Positions 1 to 8,715 of a DNA stretch of 64,000 nt are shown here, in pieces (positions within the stretch are counted from its first letter, which is position 1; each line of letters begins with the position of its first letter). A program made the position numbers and the translations under genes. A model generated the notes under the pieces. The model was not told the origin of the DNA, did not search any database, and saw only the letters and a program-made list of their open reading frames with translations. The stretch is from Allorhizobium ampelinum S4 (GTDB lineage: Bacteria; Pseudomonadota; Alphaproteobacteria; Rhizobiales; Rhizobiaceae), in contig NC_011981.1 in assembly GCF_000016285.1 (NCBI RefSeq), positions 124,001 through 188,000 of the forward strand, read 5' to 3'.

Positions 1-573
1 ATGCAGCCGCTGGAGGCGGCACGTCGCGGCATTGGTCGCGGGTTTCAAAACAATGCGCTGTTTTCCGGCATGAGCGTGCTCGACAATGTGATTGCGGGGT
101 TATCGCGGCATTCCAAAGTCACGCTGCTTGAGGAGGCTTTCCGGCTTCCCCGTGCGTTAAAGCAGGAGAGAGATTTTCGCGAGCGGGCGCAGGCCGTGCT
201 GCATCTTTTCGATCTGGAAAAACATGCGGCAGCCATTGTTGGCACTCTGCCCTATGGCGTTCAAAAGAAAGTGGAGATCGCCAGAGCCGTTGTTGGCAAG
301 CCCCGCCTGCTGTTGCTGGACGAGCCACTGGCCGGAATGAATGCCGAGGAAAAGCAGGAAATCGCCGCCGTCATTGCCCGGCTGAACACAGAGATGAAAC
401 TCACCATCGTGTTGATTGAGCATGACATTGGCATCGTGCTCAAGCTCGCCCACCACGTTGTGGTGCTCGATTACGGTCGCAAACTGGCCGATGGCTTGCC
501 CGAAACCATCCGCGACAACCCGGATGTGATTGCCGCCTATCTCGGCTCCGACCACAAGGAGATTGCGGCATGA
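1..573 (+). CDS. HAAT-family ABC transporter ATP-binding protein (LivG-like), 5' truncated by window edge
   Basis: ATPase subunit of a branched-chain-amino-acid-type (HAAT) importer. The visible 190 residues begin at the Q-loop (RGFQNNALFSGMSVLDN), continue through a signature region (PYGVQKKVEIARA) and Walker B (LLLLDEPLAG), and include the H-loop histidine (LIEHD). Walker A is absent because the gene starts upstream of base 1; LivG proteins are normally about 250 residues. The stop overlaps the start of the next permease gene by 4 bases, so it belongs to the operon running to about 6.2 kb. The substrate is probably not a branched-chain amino acid, given the sulfur-related surroundings; that is inference. 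Confidence 0.9.
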   Translation: MQPLEAARRGIGRGFQNNALFSGMSVLDNVIAGLSRHSKVTLLEEAFRLPRALKQERDFRERAQAVLHLFDLEKHAAAIVGTLPYGVQKKVEIARAVVGKPRLLLLDEPLAGMNAEEKQEIAAVIARLNTEMKLTIVLIEHDIGIVLKLAHHVVVLDYGRKLADGLPETIRDNPDVIAAYLGSDHKEIAA

Positions 574-1451
574 ACATGTTTATTGAAACCCTGATTGGCG
601 GGCTGCTGGCAGGCACGATGTATTCCTTGGTCGCCATTGGTTTTGTGCTGATTTACAAGGCCTCTGGCGTGTTCAATTACGCGCAAGGCTCGCTTTTGCT
701 GTTTGCCGCGCTGACCTATGTGACGCTGACCGATCAGGGTGTGCCTGCCTTTGGTGCCATTGCCGTCACCATTGCCCTTTTGATCCTAACTGCCATTGCC
801 ATCGAAAAACTCTTGCTGCGCCCTTTAACCAACCGCAGCCCGATGACGCTGTTTATGGCAACGCTCGGCCTGTCCTATGTGGTGGAAGGCGTGGCGCAAG
901 GCATTATGGGCTCTCAAGTGCGGGCGCTGGACCTTGGTATTGAAGATCTGCCGATCTTTCTGGGTGATATCATGATCAGCCAGTTCGACCTGATCGCAGC
1001 TGGTGTTGCCCTTGCCATTGTTGTTATCCTGTCCCTGCTGTTCAGCAAAACACGCATCGGCATTCAATTGCGCAGCGTCGCCGATGATACGCGCGCGGCC
1101 CTTTCCATCGGCATCAATATCAACCGAATCTGGCAGATTGCCTGGGCCGTTGCCGGGTTGGTGGGGCTGGTTGCGGGCCTGTTGTGGGGTGCGCGGCAGG
1201 GTGTGCAATTTTCCCTGTCACTGGTGGTTCTCAAGGCGCTCCCGGTGCTGATCATTGGCGGCTTTACCTCCATTCCCGGTGCCATTGTTGGCGGGCTGAT
1301 TGTGGGTGCGGGCGAGAGCCTGGCCGAGACCTATCTTGGCCCCTTCCTCGGCGGCGGTATCACGCCGTGGTTTGCCTATGCGCTGGCCCTTGTCTTCCTG
1401 TTCATCCGCCCCGCCGGTCTTTTCGGCGAACGCCAGATTGAAAGGGTTTGA
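570..1451 (+). CDS. HAAT-family ABC transporter permease (LivH-like)
   Basis: Inner-membrane permease of 293 residues, almost entirely hydrophobic, with the N-terminal LivH pattern (GLLAGTMYSLVAIGFVLIYK followed by a FNYAQGSLL segment). It pairs with the LivM-like permease 3 bases downstream to form the translocation channel. ATGA overlap with the upstream ATPase indicates translational coupling. Length and order (ATPase, LivH, LivM, binding proteins) are typical for the family. Confidence 0.92.
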   Translation: MNMFIETLIGGLLAGTMYSLVAIGFVLIYKASGVFNYAQGSLLLFAALTYVTLTDQGVPAFGAIAVTIALLILTAIAIEKLLLRPLTNRSPMTLFMATLGLSYVVEGVAQGIMGSQVRALDLGIEDLPIFLGDIMISQFDLIAAGVALAIVVILSLLFSKTRIGIQLRSVADDTRAALSIGININRIWQIAWAVAGLVGLVAGLLWGARQGVQFSLSLVVLKALPVLIIGGFTSIPGAIVGGLIVGAGESLAETYLGPFLGGGITPWFAYALALVFLFIRPAGLFGERQIERV

Positions 1452-1454
1452 TCG

Positions 1455-2507
1455 ATGACGAACCTTGAATTGCCGTTGGTGACCCATCCCGTGCAGAACA
1501 TTGGCCTGAAGGCTGTGGGCCTTGTGGCACTTGTTATCCTGCTGTTGGCTGCTCCCTTTCTGACCTCTGAATATTGGATCAATGCCATCATTGTGCCCTT
1601 CCTGATCCTGTCGCTTGCAGGGTTGGGGCTGAACCTTCTCACCGGTTATGCGGGGCAATTGTCTCTGGGCGCAGGCGCTTTCATGATGGTGGGGGCCTAT
1701 GCAACCTTCGCCTTCCAGCTTCGGGTTCCAGAATTGCCCTTGCCGCTGGCGCTGATCATCTCCGGCCTGATTTCTGGCGTGGTTGGCTTGGCCTTTGGCC
1801 TGCCCTCCACGCGCATCAAGGGCTTTTACCTGATTGTCAGCACACTCACGGCGCAGTTCTTCTTTGAGTGGTTGTTTTTGAAATTTCCGTGGTTTTACAA
1901 TGGCAATTCATCCGCAACCATTGCCCTGCCGCATGGACTTTCCGTGTTTGGGCTGGATCTCAACAATCCCCACGGTCGGTATTTTCTCACCCTTGGCAGT
2001 GTGGCATTGCTGACCTGGCTGTCGTTCAATCTGGTGCGCAGCCAGACAGGCCGCAACTGGATGGCCATCCGCGATATGGATACGGCGGCAGCCGTGATTG
2101 GTGTTCCCACCTTCCGCGCCAAGCTGCAAGCTTTCGCGGTGTCCAGTTTCATCCTTGGTATTGCCGGTGCGCTGTGGGCCTTTACCTATCTCGGATCGGC
2201 CAGTGTTCAGAGTTTTGGCCTCACCCGTTCTTACCAGATCCTCTTCATCATCATTATCGGTGGCCTTGGCACCATCAGGGGTGCCTATCTGGGGGCGGCT
2301 TTCGTCAGTCTGCTGCCTTTGGCGCTCGATTGGCTGTTTCAATATCTGTTCAGCGGCCATGTGGATGCAGGGCTGCTGCAAAATATCCAGAAGGCAATCT
2401 TCGGCATTCTCATCATCTGGTTTCTGATCAAGGAACCTGAGGGTCTGTCGCGCCTGCTCGGTTTGCGGCGTGCGCATGGCGCACGTCGGCGTCTCTTTCC
2501 CTCCTAA
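1455..2507 (+). CDS. HAAT-family ABC transporter permease (LivM-like)
   Basis: Second permease of the importer, 350 residues, with many hydrophobic segments and the LivM hallmark GLGLNLLTGYAGQLSLGAGA near residues 55-75. The central EAA-like loop region contains RDMDTAAAVIGV. The C-terminus is short and basic (RRAHGARRRLFPS). It starts 3 bases after the LivH-like gene and is followed at once by the binding-protein gene, so it is in the same transcript. Confidence 0.92.
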   Translation: MTNLELPLVTHPVQNIGLKAVGLVALVILLLAAPFLTSEYWINAIIVPFLILSLAGLGLNLLTGYAGQLSLGAGAFMMVGAYATFAFQLRVPELPLPLALIISGLISGVVGLAFGLPSTRIKGFYLIVSTLTAQFFFEWLFLKFPWFYNGNSSATIALPHGLSVFGLDLNNPHGRYFLTLGSVALLTWLSFNLVRSQTGRNWMAIRDMDTAAAVIGVPTFRAKLQAFAVSSFILGIAGALWAFTYLGSASVQSFGLTRSYQILFIIIIGGLGTIRGAYLGAAFVSLLPLALDWLFQYLFSGHVDAGLLQNIQKAIFGILIIWFLIKEPEGLSRLLGLRRAHGARRRLFPS

Positions 2508-2524
2508 CCACAAGAGTGAACCCT

Positions 2525-3853
2525 ATGAAACGTTTTGTTATTGCTGCACTTTTTGCCAGCACCATCTTCTCGGCAAGCGCGCCAGCCTTTGCCGCAGATG
2601 TCAGTCAGTACATTCCCCTGCCAACCTATCGCGTCGGGGCCTATGCCTCCTCCGGCGAACTGTGGTGGGCGGGAGAGCGCGACTATTTCCGCTATATCAA
2701 CGAGGTGGAAGGCGGCGTTGAGGGCGTGAAGCTCAACTATGAAGAGTTTGAAACCGAATGGAGCCCGGACCGCACCGTTGAAGTCTATGAGCGGGTCAAG
2801 GCGGGCAAGGACGGCTCGCCGCTGGCCTTCTTCTTCACCCACGGCACCCCTGCCACCTATGCCCTGCTGGAAAAAGCCGCAGCCGACAAGATTCCGCTGA
2901 TTGATCCCGCAGGCGGCAAGACGGAAACCGTGGATGGAACGGTGTTTCCCTACGCCTTCCCGCTGCTGTTCAGCTATTACAGTCAGGCCTCTACCGGCAT
3001 CAATTATATTGCCTCCAAGGTCGGCGGTCTTGATAAGCTGAAAGGCCTGAAGATCGCAACCCTCTATCACGATAGTGCCTATGGCCGCGCCAGCCAGCCA
3101 GCAATTGAGCTTCTGGCCAAGAAATATGGCTTTGAGAATATTCAGATTCCGGTGGCCGATCCCGGCAACGAACAGTCACCACAATGGCGCCAGATCCGCG
3201 AGCAAAAGCCGGATTGGGTTTTCCTGCGCACCTGGGGGGTCTCCACCGTTGTTGCCCTCAAGACGGCACAGCGCTTTGGCTTTCCAGCCGATCATATCAT
3301 TGGTGATGTCTGGGCCGGATCAGAGTCAGACGCGATCCCCGCAGGCGCTGCCGCCATCGGTTATTCAGCACTCGCACCTTATCCCGGCGGCACGGATTTT
3401 GAGATCCACAAACGCCTGAAGGCCGAGATCCTCGACAAGGGCAAATCCGATTTGCGCGATCCGAAACTGTTTGGTGCGGTCAATTACAATATCGGTCTCG
3501 TCAACGCGGCATTGGCGGTTGAGGCGCTACGCACCGGCTACAAGCATTTCGGCCCAAAGCCGCTGAATGGTGAGCAAGGCCGCTGGGCCTTTGAGCATCT
3601 GACCATTGATGACAAGCGGTTGGAGCAAATCGGTTTCAAGGGCCTGCTGCAACCGATCAAAATCACACCCACCGACCACGAAGGTGGTGGTGCTGCCCGC
3701 ATCCAGAGCTGGGATGGCAAGAAATGGGTGCTGAAGACCGATTGGATCAAGGCAGATCACGATCTTCTCAATCCGCTGATCAAGCAAGGGGCGGAAGCTT
3801 ACGCCAAGGAACACGGCATCACGCCTCGCACACCGGAAACAGAAACCAATTGA
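2525..3853 (+). CDS. HAAT-type periplasmic substrate-binding protein 1 (LivK-like, sulfur-free)
   Basis: Exported binding protein of 442 residues: signal peptide MKRFVIAALFAS ending in AFA, then a type I periplasmic-binding fold. An upstream in-frame GTG at 2516 is possible, but the ATG at 2525 begins a cleaner signal peptide. It is a close paralogue of the next gene, sharing long blocks such as KKYGFENIQIPVADPG and EQKPDWVFLRTWGVST. After the initiator it contains no cysteine and no methionine, a strong sign of expression under sulfur limitation. It is larger than typical LivK (about 370 residues). Ligand unknown; a sulfur-containing organic compound is inferred from context. Confidence 0.9.
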   Translation: MKRFVIAALFASTIFSASAPAFAADVSQYIPLPTYRVGAYASSGELWWAGERDYFRYINEVEGGVEGVKLNYEEFETEWSPDRTVEVYERVKAGKDGSPLAFFFTHGTPATYALLEKAAADKIPLIDPAGGKTETVDGTVFPYAFPLLFSYYSQASTGINYIASKVGGLDKLKGLKIATLYHDSAYGRASQPAIELLAKKYGFENIQIPVADPGNEQSPQWRQIREQKPDWVFLRTWGVSTVVALKTAQRFGFPADHIIGDVWAGSESDAIPAGAAAIGYSALAPYPGGTDFEIHKRLKAEILDKGKSDLRDPKLFGAVNYNIGLVNAALAVEALRTGYKHFGPKPLNGEQGRWAFEHLTIDDKRLEQIGFKGLLQPIKITPTDHEGGGAARIQSWDGKKWVLKTDWIKADHDLLNPLIKQGAEAYAKEHGITPRTPETETN

Positions 3854-3865
3854 TCCATTGAGATC

Positions 3866-3890
3866 GGGCGCGCGCGGTATCGCCGCGCCC
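3866..3890 (+). terminator. GC-rich hairpin between tandem binding-protein genes
   Basis: Arms GGGCGCG (3866-3872) and CGCGCCC (3884-3890) are followed by ATTTT. It lies in the 62-base gap between the two binding-protein genes and may act as a partial terminator or as a 3' mRNA stabiliser that raises binding-protein levels. Confidence 0.45.
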
Positions 3891-3915
3891 ATTTTGGGAA
3901 CACAGGGGATATCGG

Positions 3916-5265
3916 ATGTTCAAGATATTTTTGCGAAATGCCCTTGCTGTCGCAGCATCGGCTTTTGTCTTCGCAAGCGCTGCACAGGCCATTGAGACGA
4001 CGCCGGGACCAGATAGCAACAAGCAGTTTTTCCCAATCGCCAGTTTTCGCGTCGGTCCTTATGCGGCCTCCGGTGCATCCATCTGGGCGGGACGTATCGA
4101 TTACTATCGCTATATCAACGAGGTGGAAGGCGGCATCAATGGTGTTCCCATCGTCTGGCAGGAATGCGAAACGGAGTGGACCGCCGAAAAGGGTATTGAG
4201 TGCTATGAACGTTTCAAGCGCGGCCTGAATGGCGCGCCGATTTCCGCCTATTTCCCCAATGGTGCTCCGGCAGCCTATGCTCTGTCTGATCGCGCCACCA
4301 AAGACAAGATTCCGCTGGTAACTCTGGCCTATGGCCGCACAGAAGCCACCGATGGCCGCGTCTTTCCTTACAATTTCCCCGTGATGGTGACCTTCTACAG
4401 CGAAGCCTCAGCGGTGGTGAATTATATTGCCCAGCGTGAGGGCGGGTTTGACAAGCTCAAGGGCAAGAAGATCGCCACTGTCTATCATGACAGCGCCTAT
4501 GGCCGCGAAACCCTTGATCCGCTGGCGCTGCTGGCCAAGAAATATGGTTTTGAAAACATCCAGATTCCGGTTGCCGATCCCGGCAGCGAGCAATCATCAC
4601 AATGGCGGCAGGTGCGCGAGCAGAAGCCGGATTGGGTTTTTCTGCGCACATGGGGCGTGTCCACGCCCGTTGCCATCAAGACCGCCCAGCGCTTCGGTTT
4701 CCCCGCTGATCATGTGATTGGCGATGTTTGGGCTTCGTCCGAAGAGGATGTGATTCCGGCAGGGGATGCCGCCAAGGGGTATCTCGCTCTGACACCATAC
4801 CCAGCAGGTGCGGATTTCGACATCCATAAGCGTCTGAAGCAATCTATCATCGACACGGGCAAATCGGACCTGCGCGACACCAAGGCTTTTGGCAGCGTCT
4901 ATTACAATTCCGGTCTGGTGGATGCGCTGATTTCGGTCGAAATCGTGCGACAGGCGCAGGCCAAATTCGGCAACCGCCCGATCACCAGCGAAGAGGCACA
5001 GTGGGCTCTGGAACATTTCAAGCTCGATGATGCCGCGCTGAAAAAGGCAGGCTTCCTTGGCCTTGTGCAAAACCTGCAACTGACACCCGCCGATCACGAG
5101 GGTGGCGGTGCCGTGCGCGTGCAGCAATGGAATGGTAAAAACTGGACGCTGATCAGTGACTGGGTGCAGGCGGATCGCCAAACCCTTCGCCCGCTGATTG
5201 ACGCGAAATCCGCAGCCTATGCCAAGGAAAACGGCATTACCCCGCGGGATGTTGGCACCAACTGA
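3916..5265 (+). CDS. HAAT-type periplasmic substrate-binding protein 2 (LivK-like paralogue)
   Basis: Exported binding protein of 449 residues with signal peptide (MFKIFLRNALAVAASAFVFASAAQA). It is a tandem duplicate of the preceding gene, with the same fold and near-identical central blocks, but differs at the N-terminal ligand-contact region (VWQECETEWTAEKGIECYE). It retains two cysteines and one internal methionine, unlike its sulfur-free twin. Two binding proteins feeding one channel suggests widened ligand range. An SD-like AGGGG precedes the ATG. Confidence 0.9.
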   Translation: MFKIFLRNALAVAASAFVFASAAQAIETTPGPDSNKQFFPIASFRVGPYAASGASIWAGRIDYYRYINEVEGGINGVPIVWQECETEWTAEKGIECYERFKRGLNGAPISAYFPNGAPAAYALSDRATKDKIPLVTLAYGRTEATDGRVFPYNFPVMVTFYSEASAVVNYIAQREGGFDKLKGKKIATVYHDSAYGRETLDPLALLAKKYGFENIQIPVADPGSEQSSQWRQVREQKPDWVFLRTWGVSTPVAIKTAQRFGFPADHVIGDVWASSEEDVIPAGDAAKGYLALTPYPAGADFDIHKRLKQSIIDTGKSDLRDTKAFGSVYYNSGLVDALISVEIVRQAQAKFGNRPITSEEAQWALEHFKLDDAALKKAGFLGLVQNLQLTPADHEGGGAVRVQQWNGKNWTLISDWVQADRQTLRPLIDAKSAAYAKENGITPRDVGTN

Positions 5266-5275
5266 TGGGTCATGC

Positions 5276-5305
5276 ACCGGAGCGGCCCCCGCTGCTCCGG
5301 TTTTT
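5276..5305 (+). terminator. Rho-independent terminator after binding protein 2
   Basis: Arms ACCGGAGC (5276-5283) and GCTCCGGT (5294-5301), a 10-base loop and a T run (5301-5305). It lies 11 bases after the stop codon. It would separate the abundant binding-protein message from the downstream LivF-like ATPase gene. Confidence 0.75.
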
Positions 5306-5308
5306 GGC

Positions 5309-5403
5309 GTTTGTCAGGGAAAAGTGGAACCCGGTTTTCCCGAAAAGACAAACGAAAACAAAAGAATCGAGAGTCTGTTGGGTTCAATCTGAACCAGACA
5401 GAC
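5309..5403. repeat. RIME-like palindromic intergenic repeat, copy 1
   Basis: Two stem-loops in tandem. The first has outer arms GTTTGTC (5309-5315) and GACAAAC (5347-5353), with an inner AGGGAAAA/TTTTCCC pair. The second is GGTTCA-atc-TGAACC (5381-5395) flanked by GTCTG and CAGAC. A second copy at 20359-20450 matches at about 79 of 92 positions. Dimensions and two-palindrome design resemble the rhizobial RIME family of intergenic elements; assignment to a named subfamily is not possible by eye. Confidence 0.75.
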
Positions 5404-5416
5404 ACGAAGGAGATGG

Positions 5417-6217
5417 ATGATGTCATTTGCGCTTGAGCCAACTGAGAAACAGCCGGAAGTGACTGATATTGTTGCAGATAATCTTCTGGACGTGTCCGGC
5501 ATTGAAGTTGTCTATGGCGGTGCCATTCTGGCGGTTGCAGATGTTTCGCTCACCGTTGGCGCAGGCGAGATTGTGGCATTGCTTGGTGCCAATGGTGCCG
5601 GCAAAAGCACGGTTTTAAAGGCGATTTCCGGTCTGGTGAGCGCTGACAGGGCAACCGTGCGTAAAGGCCACATCCGCTTTGATGACAGTGATATTCTCGG
5701 CTCTGCTGCCAATCATCTCGCAGCACGGGGCATTGTCCATGTGCTGGAAGGCCGCCATGTGTTTTCTCATCTGACGGTTGAGGAAAATCTACAGGCAGGC
5801 GCATTCCTGCACAGGCCTCGCCGCCGCGATCTGTTGCGGCAGATTGAGGAGGTCTACGATTGGTTTCCGAGGCTCAAGGAAAAGCGGAAGACACTGGCTG
5901 GTCTGACATCCGGCGGTGAGCAGCAGATGCTGGCCATTGGCCGCGCTCTTCTCACCCAGCCCCGGCTGGTGTTGCTGGACGAGCCATCCATGGGTCTGGC
6001 CCCGCGCATTGTGCAGGAAATTTTCGAGATCATCGGCAGGCTCAACCGTGAAAAAGGGGTGGCCTTTCTGCTTGCCGAGCAAAACGCCGCCTTGTCGCTG
6101 GCCCATTCCAGCCGCGCTTACATTCTTGAAAGCGGCAAGGTGGCTTTGGTGGGAACCTCTGCTGAGCTGACTGCGCGCGATGATCTTCACCACATCTATC
6201 TCGGAGCGTCCGCTTAA
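5417..6217 (+). CDS. HAAT-family ABC transporter ATP-binding protein (LivF-like)
   Basis: Second ATPase of the importer, 266 residues. Walker A GANGAGKS is at residues 57-64, followed by the signature TSGGEQQMLAIGRA, Walker B LVLLDEPSMGLAP and the LivF-type switch LLAEQNAALSLAHS. SD AAGGAG lies just upstream of two in-frame ATGs (5417 and 5420). It is separated from the rest of the operon by a terminator and a RIME-like repeat, so it may have its own promoter or depend on read-through. The N-terminus carries about 20 extra residues compared with typical LivF. Confidence 0.92.
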   Translation: MMSFALEPTEKQPEVTDIVADNLLDVSGIEVVYGGAILAVADVSLTVGAGEIVALLGANGAGKSTVLKAISGLVSADRATVRKGHIRFDDSDILGSAANHLAARGIVHVLEGRHVFSHLTVEENLQAGAFLHRPRRRDLLRQIEEVYDWFPRLKEKRKTLAGLTSGGEQQMLAIGRALLTQPRLVLLDEPSMGLAPRIVQEIFEIIGRLNREKGVAFLLAEQNAALSLAHSSRAYILESGKVALVGTSAELTARDDLHHIYLGASA

Positions 6218-6256
6218 ATCCGGACACCAACAACGACCAACAGGAAAAGCATCTTC

Positions 6257-7483
6257 ATGTCACAAATTGATCTAGGCTGGGGCGAGGGCCCTTCAGAGCG
6301 CTATGAAAGCCTTGCCGAAAAATTCCGCCCGATCTTCGCTGAAATTTCCACCGGTGCCATTGAACGCGAGCTCAACCGGACACTGCCCACCGAGCAAATC
6401 GCCAAGCTCAAGGCGGCTGGTTTCGCAGCCCTTCGGGTGCCGGAATCTGAAGGGGGTACAGGCGTAACACTGCCTGAACTGTTCAATCTGCTGATCGAGC
6501 TGTCTGCTGCGGATTCCAATATCACCCAGGCGCTGCGCGGTCATGTTGGCTTTGCCGAGGATGTGGTGAACAAGCTTGATGGCCCAGACCGCCGACGCTG
6601 GACGGAACGTCTGGTGCGGGGCGACCTTGTTGGAAACGCATGGACGGAAATTGGCAACGCCCAACAGGCCAGCTTTTCAACCACCGTATCCAAGCGGGAT
6701 GGTCAATTCGTCATCAACGGCCAGAAATATTACACAACAGGTTCGCTGTTTGCCGACTGGATCAATGTGGGTGTCACCGGGCTTGATGGTGCCAGCAGCG
6801 CCGCGCAGGTCCGACGTGATGATCCGGGTGTCGAGGTTATTGATGATTGGAATGGCTTTGGCCAGACATTGACGGCAAGTGGCACAACGACATTCACTGA
6901 CGCCGCCGTTGATCCGTTAGACATCGTTGCCGATGACAATCAGTTTCGCTATGGCGCGGCTTTCTACCAAACAGTTCATCTCGCCACGCTTGCGGGCATT
7001 GGCCGCGCCATTGCCGACGAGACGGCTGCGGCCGTTGCCAAACGGGTGCGAAACTACTCCAACGCCGCAGGCCCGCGTTCCAGCCAAGACCCGCAGGTGT
7101 TGCAGGTTGTCGGTCGCATCCGCAGCAATGCCTACACGGCAACCGCAATTGTGTTGCAGGTGGCACGCGCCATCGAGAGGGCCTATCAGGCCCATTTCAG
7201 CGGTGATCGTGACGCCGAAGATCGTGCCAATATCATTGCAGAGCTGGAAACATCTCAAGCCCTGACGGTGGTGACCAACCTCATTCTTGAGGCCTCAACC
7301 ATTATTTTCGATGCTCTTGGCGCATCGTCGACAAGCAAACCCATTGGTCTTGATCGCCATTGGCGCAACGCCCGCACTTTGTCCTCTCACAATCCCCGGA
7401 TCTACAAGGATCGCATTGTCGGTGATTTCGCCGTCAATGGCACGCCTCCGCCATTTCAATGGCGCATTGGGCTTGCTGGGTGA
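6257..7483 (+). CDS. DszC/SfnB-like flavin-dependent monooxygenase (acyl-CoA dehydrogenase fold)
   Basis: Cytosolic flavoprotein of 408 residues with the acyl-CoA dehydrogenase fold. The C-terminal block LDRHWRNARTLSSHNP followed by VGDFAVNG matches the end of the DszC dibenzothiophene monooxygenase family (FDRFWRNVRT..H in DszC, from memory). The second of the two DszC C-terminal histidines is kept and the first is leucine. No acyl-CoA dehydrogenase catalytic glutamate pattern was recognised. It likely uses FMNH2 and O2 to oxygenate a sulfide, sulfone or similar substrate. No cysteine or methionine after the start. It lies 39 bases after the LivF-like gene. Confidence 0.8.
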   Translation: MSQIDLGWGEGPSERYESLAEKFRPIFAEISTGAIERELNRTLPTEQIAKLKAAGFAALRVPESEGGTGVTLPELFNLLIELSAADSNITQALRGHVGFAEDVVNKLDGPDRRRWTERLVRGDLVGNAWTEIGNAQQASFSTTVSKRDGQFVINGQKYYTTGSLFADWINVGVTGLDGASSAAQVRRDDPGVEVIDDWNGFGQTLTASGTTTFTDAAVDPLDIVADDNQFRYGAAFYQTVHLATLAGIGRAIADETAAAVAKRVRNYSNAAGPRSSQDPQVLQVVGRIRSNAYTATAIVLQVARAIERAYQAHFSGDRDAEDRANIIAELETSQALTVVTNLILEASTIIFDALGASSTSKPIGLDRHWRNARTLSSHNPRIYKDRIVGDFAVNGTPPPFQWRIGLAG

Positions 7484-7637
7484 CGTTGATACGAAATACT
7501 TCAAAATTGAGTACAATATTCCCGCCAATAAACTACAAAAATATATATTTTCTATTCTTTAAGTATCCAATCCTTAAGATCGTCTGCATACAAGTGAACG
7601 GCATTTCGCCAGTTCTCGACTTGGAGGAAATCACAAA
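7484..7637 (+). promoter_or_regulatory. Probable promoter region of the tauABC-like operon
   Basis: An AT-rich block (about 7530-7565, including TATATTTTCTATTCTTTAAG at 7544-7563) lies between the DszC-like gene and tauA. It resembles the CTAT-NNW-TT-NN-AT sites noted upstream of other operons in the window, weakly. The tauA SD (TTGGAGG) ends the region. Confidence 0.4.
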
Positions 7638-8648
7638 ATGTCGCTTAAAAAACTCGTCACATTTGCATTGGCATCCGTTGGCATTGCCCTTGTCGCGCTT
7701 CCAACATTTGCTGCTGACAAAAAGGTGGTTGTTGCCTATCAGACCGATGCGCTTCCGTCTTCGGTGGCGATTGCCAATGGCGAATTGGCCAAGGCAACGG
7801 GCTATGACATCGATTTCCGCAAGTTTAATTCCGGCGCAGAAATTTTTGCAGCTATTGCCTCCGGCGATGTCCAGGTCGGTTATGTTGGCTCCAGCCCGTT
7901 TGCGGCTGCGACATCGCGTGGCCTTGATGTCAAGGCCTTCTATCTGGCATCGATTTCCGGAACGGATGAAGCGCTTGTGGTGCGCAATGGGTCCGGAATC
8001 AATTCTGTCAACGACCTGAAAGGCAAGAAGCTGGCGGCAGCGCCCGTGTCCACCGACCATTACCAGCTGTTGGCGCTGATCAAATCCTTGGGTTTGAGCG
8101 AAAAGGATGTGCAGGTGTTTGCCATCCCGCAGCCGGAAATTGTTGCCAGCTATAATCGCGGCGACATTGATGGCGGGTTTGTCTGGGACCCGGCGCTGAC
8201 CGAACTCAGCAAGAATGGCAAGGTGCTGGTGACATCCAAGGATGTTGCAGAAAAGGGCGCTCCCACATTTTCCGCCTGGGTGGCCGCTGGAAAATTTGCC
8301 AAGGCCAATCCTGATTTTCTGAAAGCCTATGCGGGCGTGATCAACAAATATTACGCCTCCTTCGCCAAGGACAAGAGCGCATGGGGTGCCGATAGCGACA
8401 ATGCCAAGCAGTTGGCCAAACTGCTGGGTGGCACAGCCGAACAACAGGCTGCCGCCTTGAAGAACCTCAACCTGCTGACACCTGAGGTGCAGGCTTCTGC
8501 TGCATGGTTGGGTGGCGGTGAGAATTCCGGTGCCGCCAAGATCCTCAAAGACACAGCACAATTTCTGAAGGCACAGGGCAAGATTGGCGATGTGCTGCCG
8601 AGCTATGCCGCATTTGTCACGCCAGAGGCGCTGCAAGTCACCAATTGA
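7638..8648 (+). CDS. tauA: Taurine/sulfonate ABC transporter substrate-binding protein
   Basis: Periplasmic binding protein of 336 residues: signal peptide ending in TFA/AD, then a TauA-type sequence (VVVAYQTDALPSSVA, FRKFNSGAEIFAAIASGDVQ, YNRGDIDGGFVWDPAL), closely following E. coli TauA. It delivers taurine or another aliphatic sulfonate to TauBC. SD TTGGAGG lies about 10 bases before the ATG. It contains no cysteine and no methionine after the start. Downstream tauB and tauC follow, but no tauD dioxygenase is adjacent; enzymes elsewhere in the island may take that role. Confidence 0.93.
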   Translation: MSLKKLVTFALASVGIALVALPTFAADKKVVVAYQTDALPSSVAIANGELAKATGYDIDFRKFNSGAEIFAAIASGDVQVGYVGSSPFAAATSRGLDVKAFYLASISGTDEALVVRNGSGINSVNDLKGKKLAAAPVSTDHYQLLALIKSLGLSEKDVQVFAIPQPEIVASYNRGDIDGGFVWDPALTELSKNGKVLVTSKDVAEKGAPTFSAWVAAGKFAKANPDFLKAYAGVINKYYASFAKDKSAWGADSDNAKQLAKLLGGTAEQQAAALKNLNLLTPEVQASAAWLGGGENSGAAKILKDTAQFLKAQGKIGDVLPSYAAFVTPEALQVTN

Positions 8649-8667
8649 TTGATTGTTAGAGGCTTTC

Positions 8668-8700
8668 ATCCCGCTGGCACGATTGCCGGCGGGATTGTTT
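8668..8700 (+). terminator. Hairpin with T run between tauA and tauB
   Basis: ATCCCGC-t-GGC-acgatt-GCC-g-GCGGGAT (8668-8695) followed by TGTTTTT. The position between the binding-protein and ATPase genes suggests partial termination that keeps TauA more abundant than TauBC. Confidence 0.65.
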
Positions 8701-8715
8701 TTGAAAGAGAACCCC

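Noticed and set aside
1..573. Treating the first gene as a complete 190-residue protein
   Set aside because: It starts at the Q-loop and lacks Walker A, so the real start is upstream of the window.
6257..7483. Annotation as acyl-CoA dehydrogenase in fatty-acid oxidation
   Set aside because: The C-terminal block matches DszC-type monooxygenases and the neighbours are sulfur transport genes, with no beta-oxidation partners.
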